Part shown: piece after piece, positions 6,443 through 7,150 of the stretch | Position numbering within the stretch: the first letter of the stretch is position 1 | Layout of the letters: every line of letters starts with the position of its first letter | Source of the DNA: Synergistaceae bacterium | GTDB lineage: Bacteria; Synergistota; Synergistia; Synergistales; Aminobacteriaceae | Assembly: GCA_017446645.1 (NCBI GenBank) | Contig: JAFSQO010000248.1 | Location: 1-7,150 of the forward strand | Length of the DNA: 7,150 bases | Direction of reading: 5' to 3' | Translations under genes and position numbers: made by a program | Notes under the pieces: generated by a model | The model's input: only the letters and a program-made list of their open reading frames with translations | The model's database searches: none | Told to the model about the DNA's origin: nothing

Positions 6443-7150
6443 TTATAAATACCCGTTGGCCTTGAGTAACTCTTTGGCCTTCTCGATATGTTTTGCAGGC
6501 ATCTTGATTACAGGACCAGTACAGCCCATTGCACTCTCTGCGTAAATTCCTGCCTTCCATAAGACTTTCACGGCATTATCGATTTCAAGGACATCAATCC
6601 CGTGAAGTTCGTCATCAGTAGGCTCTGCTGGAGGTGCCTTCACTTCTTCTTCTGAACTTGCTGCCTTGGGTGTCAATGCCTCGATCTCTTCGTCAAGTCC
6701 TGCCTTACGTGCTGAAGCTAACTCTTCGGCGACTTTATCAGGGAGATTACCGGCAACAACGCTAGCAGTGAAAGCCAGTGCATTAGCTATAACAGGAGCA
6801 CCAGATGCACGGGACACGATTGAGACCACATTACGCCAACCCTCACCGCATGAAGGTCCGTAACCCCAGCCGTTAGCCTCGTAACTGCCTCCGGTTGTGA
6901 ATGACGAGAACATTTTCACTAACACATTCCCAGTCAATGTATCAGTAACGCAAATATCGACTGCTCCCGTTAATATGTCGTTGCCTCTTAAAACAGAACC
7001 GCCGTCTGCCCTGACTGAAGACCCGAACGTTATATCATAGCCCTTTTCTTTCAGGTGAGTCAATGCCCTGAAGACTGGCTGTGCTGTGTCGACGTTGAGA
7101 ATTCCGACCGTAGGATTCGCAATTCCAAGGGCCTTTGCTGTTGCGATTCC
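6443..7150 (-). CDS. grdD: Glycine reductase complex component C, GrdD (C-terminal part)
   Basis: Partial gene: 235 C-terminal residues are visible and the frame is open to the right edge. The in-frame TTG at 7063 is internal, because the upstream residues AKALGIANPTVGILNVDTAQ continue the family pattern. With GrdC, GrdD forms protein C, which takes the carboxymethyl-selenoether of selenoprotein A to an acetyl thioester and releases acetyl phosphate. Typical stretches are DITFGSSVRADGGSVLRGND, AVDICVTDTLTGNVLVKMFS and GYGPSCGEGWRNVVSIVSRA, in a PlsX-like fold. A Glu/Pro-rich linker separates a short C-terminal segment containing ESAMGCTGPVIKMP. This cysteine, 25 residues from the end, corresponds to the active-site Cys359 described for GrdD of Eubacterium acidaminophilum. 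The stop is TAA at 6443-6445. The DUF3343 gene follows within six bases. Confidence 0.92.
   Translation of the reverse strand, partial: GIATAKALGIANPTVGILNVDTAQPVFRALTHLKEKGYDITFGSSVRADGGSVLRGNDILTGAVDICVTDTLTGNVLVKMFSSFTTGGSYEANGWGYGPSCGEGWRNVVSIVSRASGAPVIANALAFTASVVAGNLPDKVAEELASARKAGLDEEIEALTPKAASSEEEVKAPPAEPTDDELHGIDVLEIDNAVKVLWKAGIYAESAMGCTGPVIKMPAKHIEKAKELLKANGYL

Noticed and set aside
6303..6560. Minus-strand open frame across the grdD/DUF3343 junction
   Set aside because: Out of frame with both recognised proteins, and its translation shows no family pattern.

Overview
The window holds parts of a glycine reductase (Stickland-type amino-acid fermentation) locus on the minus strand, interrupted by one very large plus-strand gene for a surface lipoprotein. 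An anaerobic, amino-acid-fermenting, selenium-using bacterium is implied by grdB, grdE, grdD, grdX and a glycine riboswitch. The lipoprotein signal followed by a run of glycines, an InlB-type B repeat and calcium loops would fit a member of the Synergistota, but a Firmicute is not excluded. No 16S or other lineage marker is present, so this placement is inference.

Layout from left to right: (1) 1-378, minus, the 5' part of grdB, cut by the window edge before its selenocysteine codon. (2) 408-1700, minus, grdE, the complete proprotein with its Asn-Cys cleavage site. (3) 1720-2133, minus, grdX. (4) 2134-2568, a divergent intergenic region. It holds a singlet glycine riboswitch (2166-2305) and a strong sigma70-like promoter (2335-2362) for grdX-grdE-grdB, two inverted repeats, and a T14 tract inside a candidate plus-strand promoter. 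(5) 2569-6180, plus, a 1203-residue lipoprotein with an InlB-type repeat, thrombospondin-3-like calcium loops, a von Willebrand factor A domain, more calcium loops and a long helical C-terminus that I do not recognise. (6) 6184-6204, a hairpin between convergent genes. (7) 6203-6436, minus, a small DUF3343 (putative Se/S carrier-like) protein. (8) 6443-7150, minus, the C-terminal part of grdD, cut by the right edge.

How the genes fit together: GrdE and GrdB form the substrate-specific protein B of glycine reductase. GrdD, with GrdC, forms protein C, which releases acetyl phosphate for ATP synthesis. Selenoprotein A (grdA) links them and is not in this window, although in many clostridia it lies between grdE and grdB. 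The riboswitch reads the substrate glycine, and no terminator is visible downstream, so control of translation is the more likely mode. The DUF3343 gene follows grdD directly and may serve selenium handling for the selenoproteins. The lipoprotein has no evident metabolic link and separates the two grd blocks.
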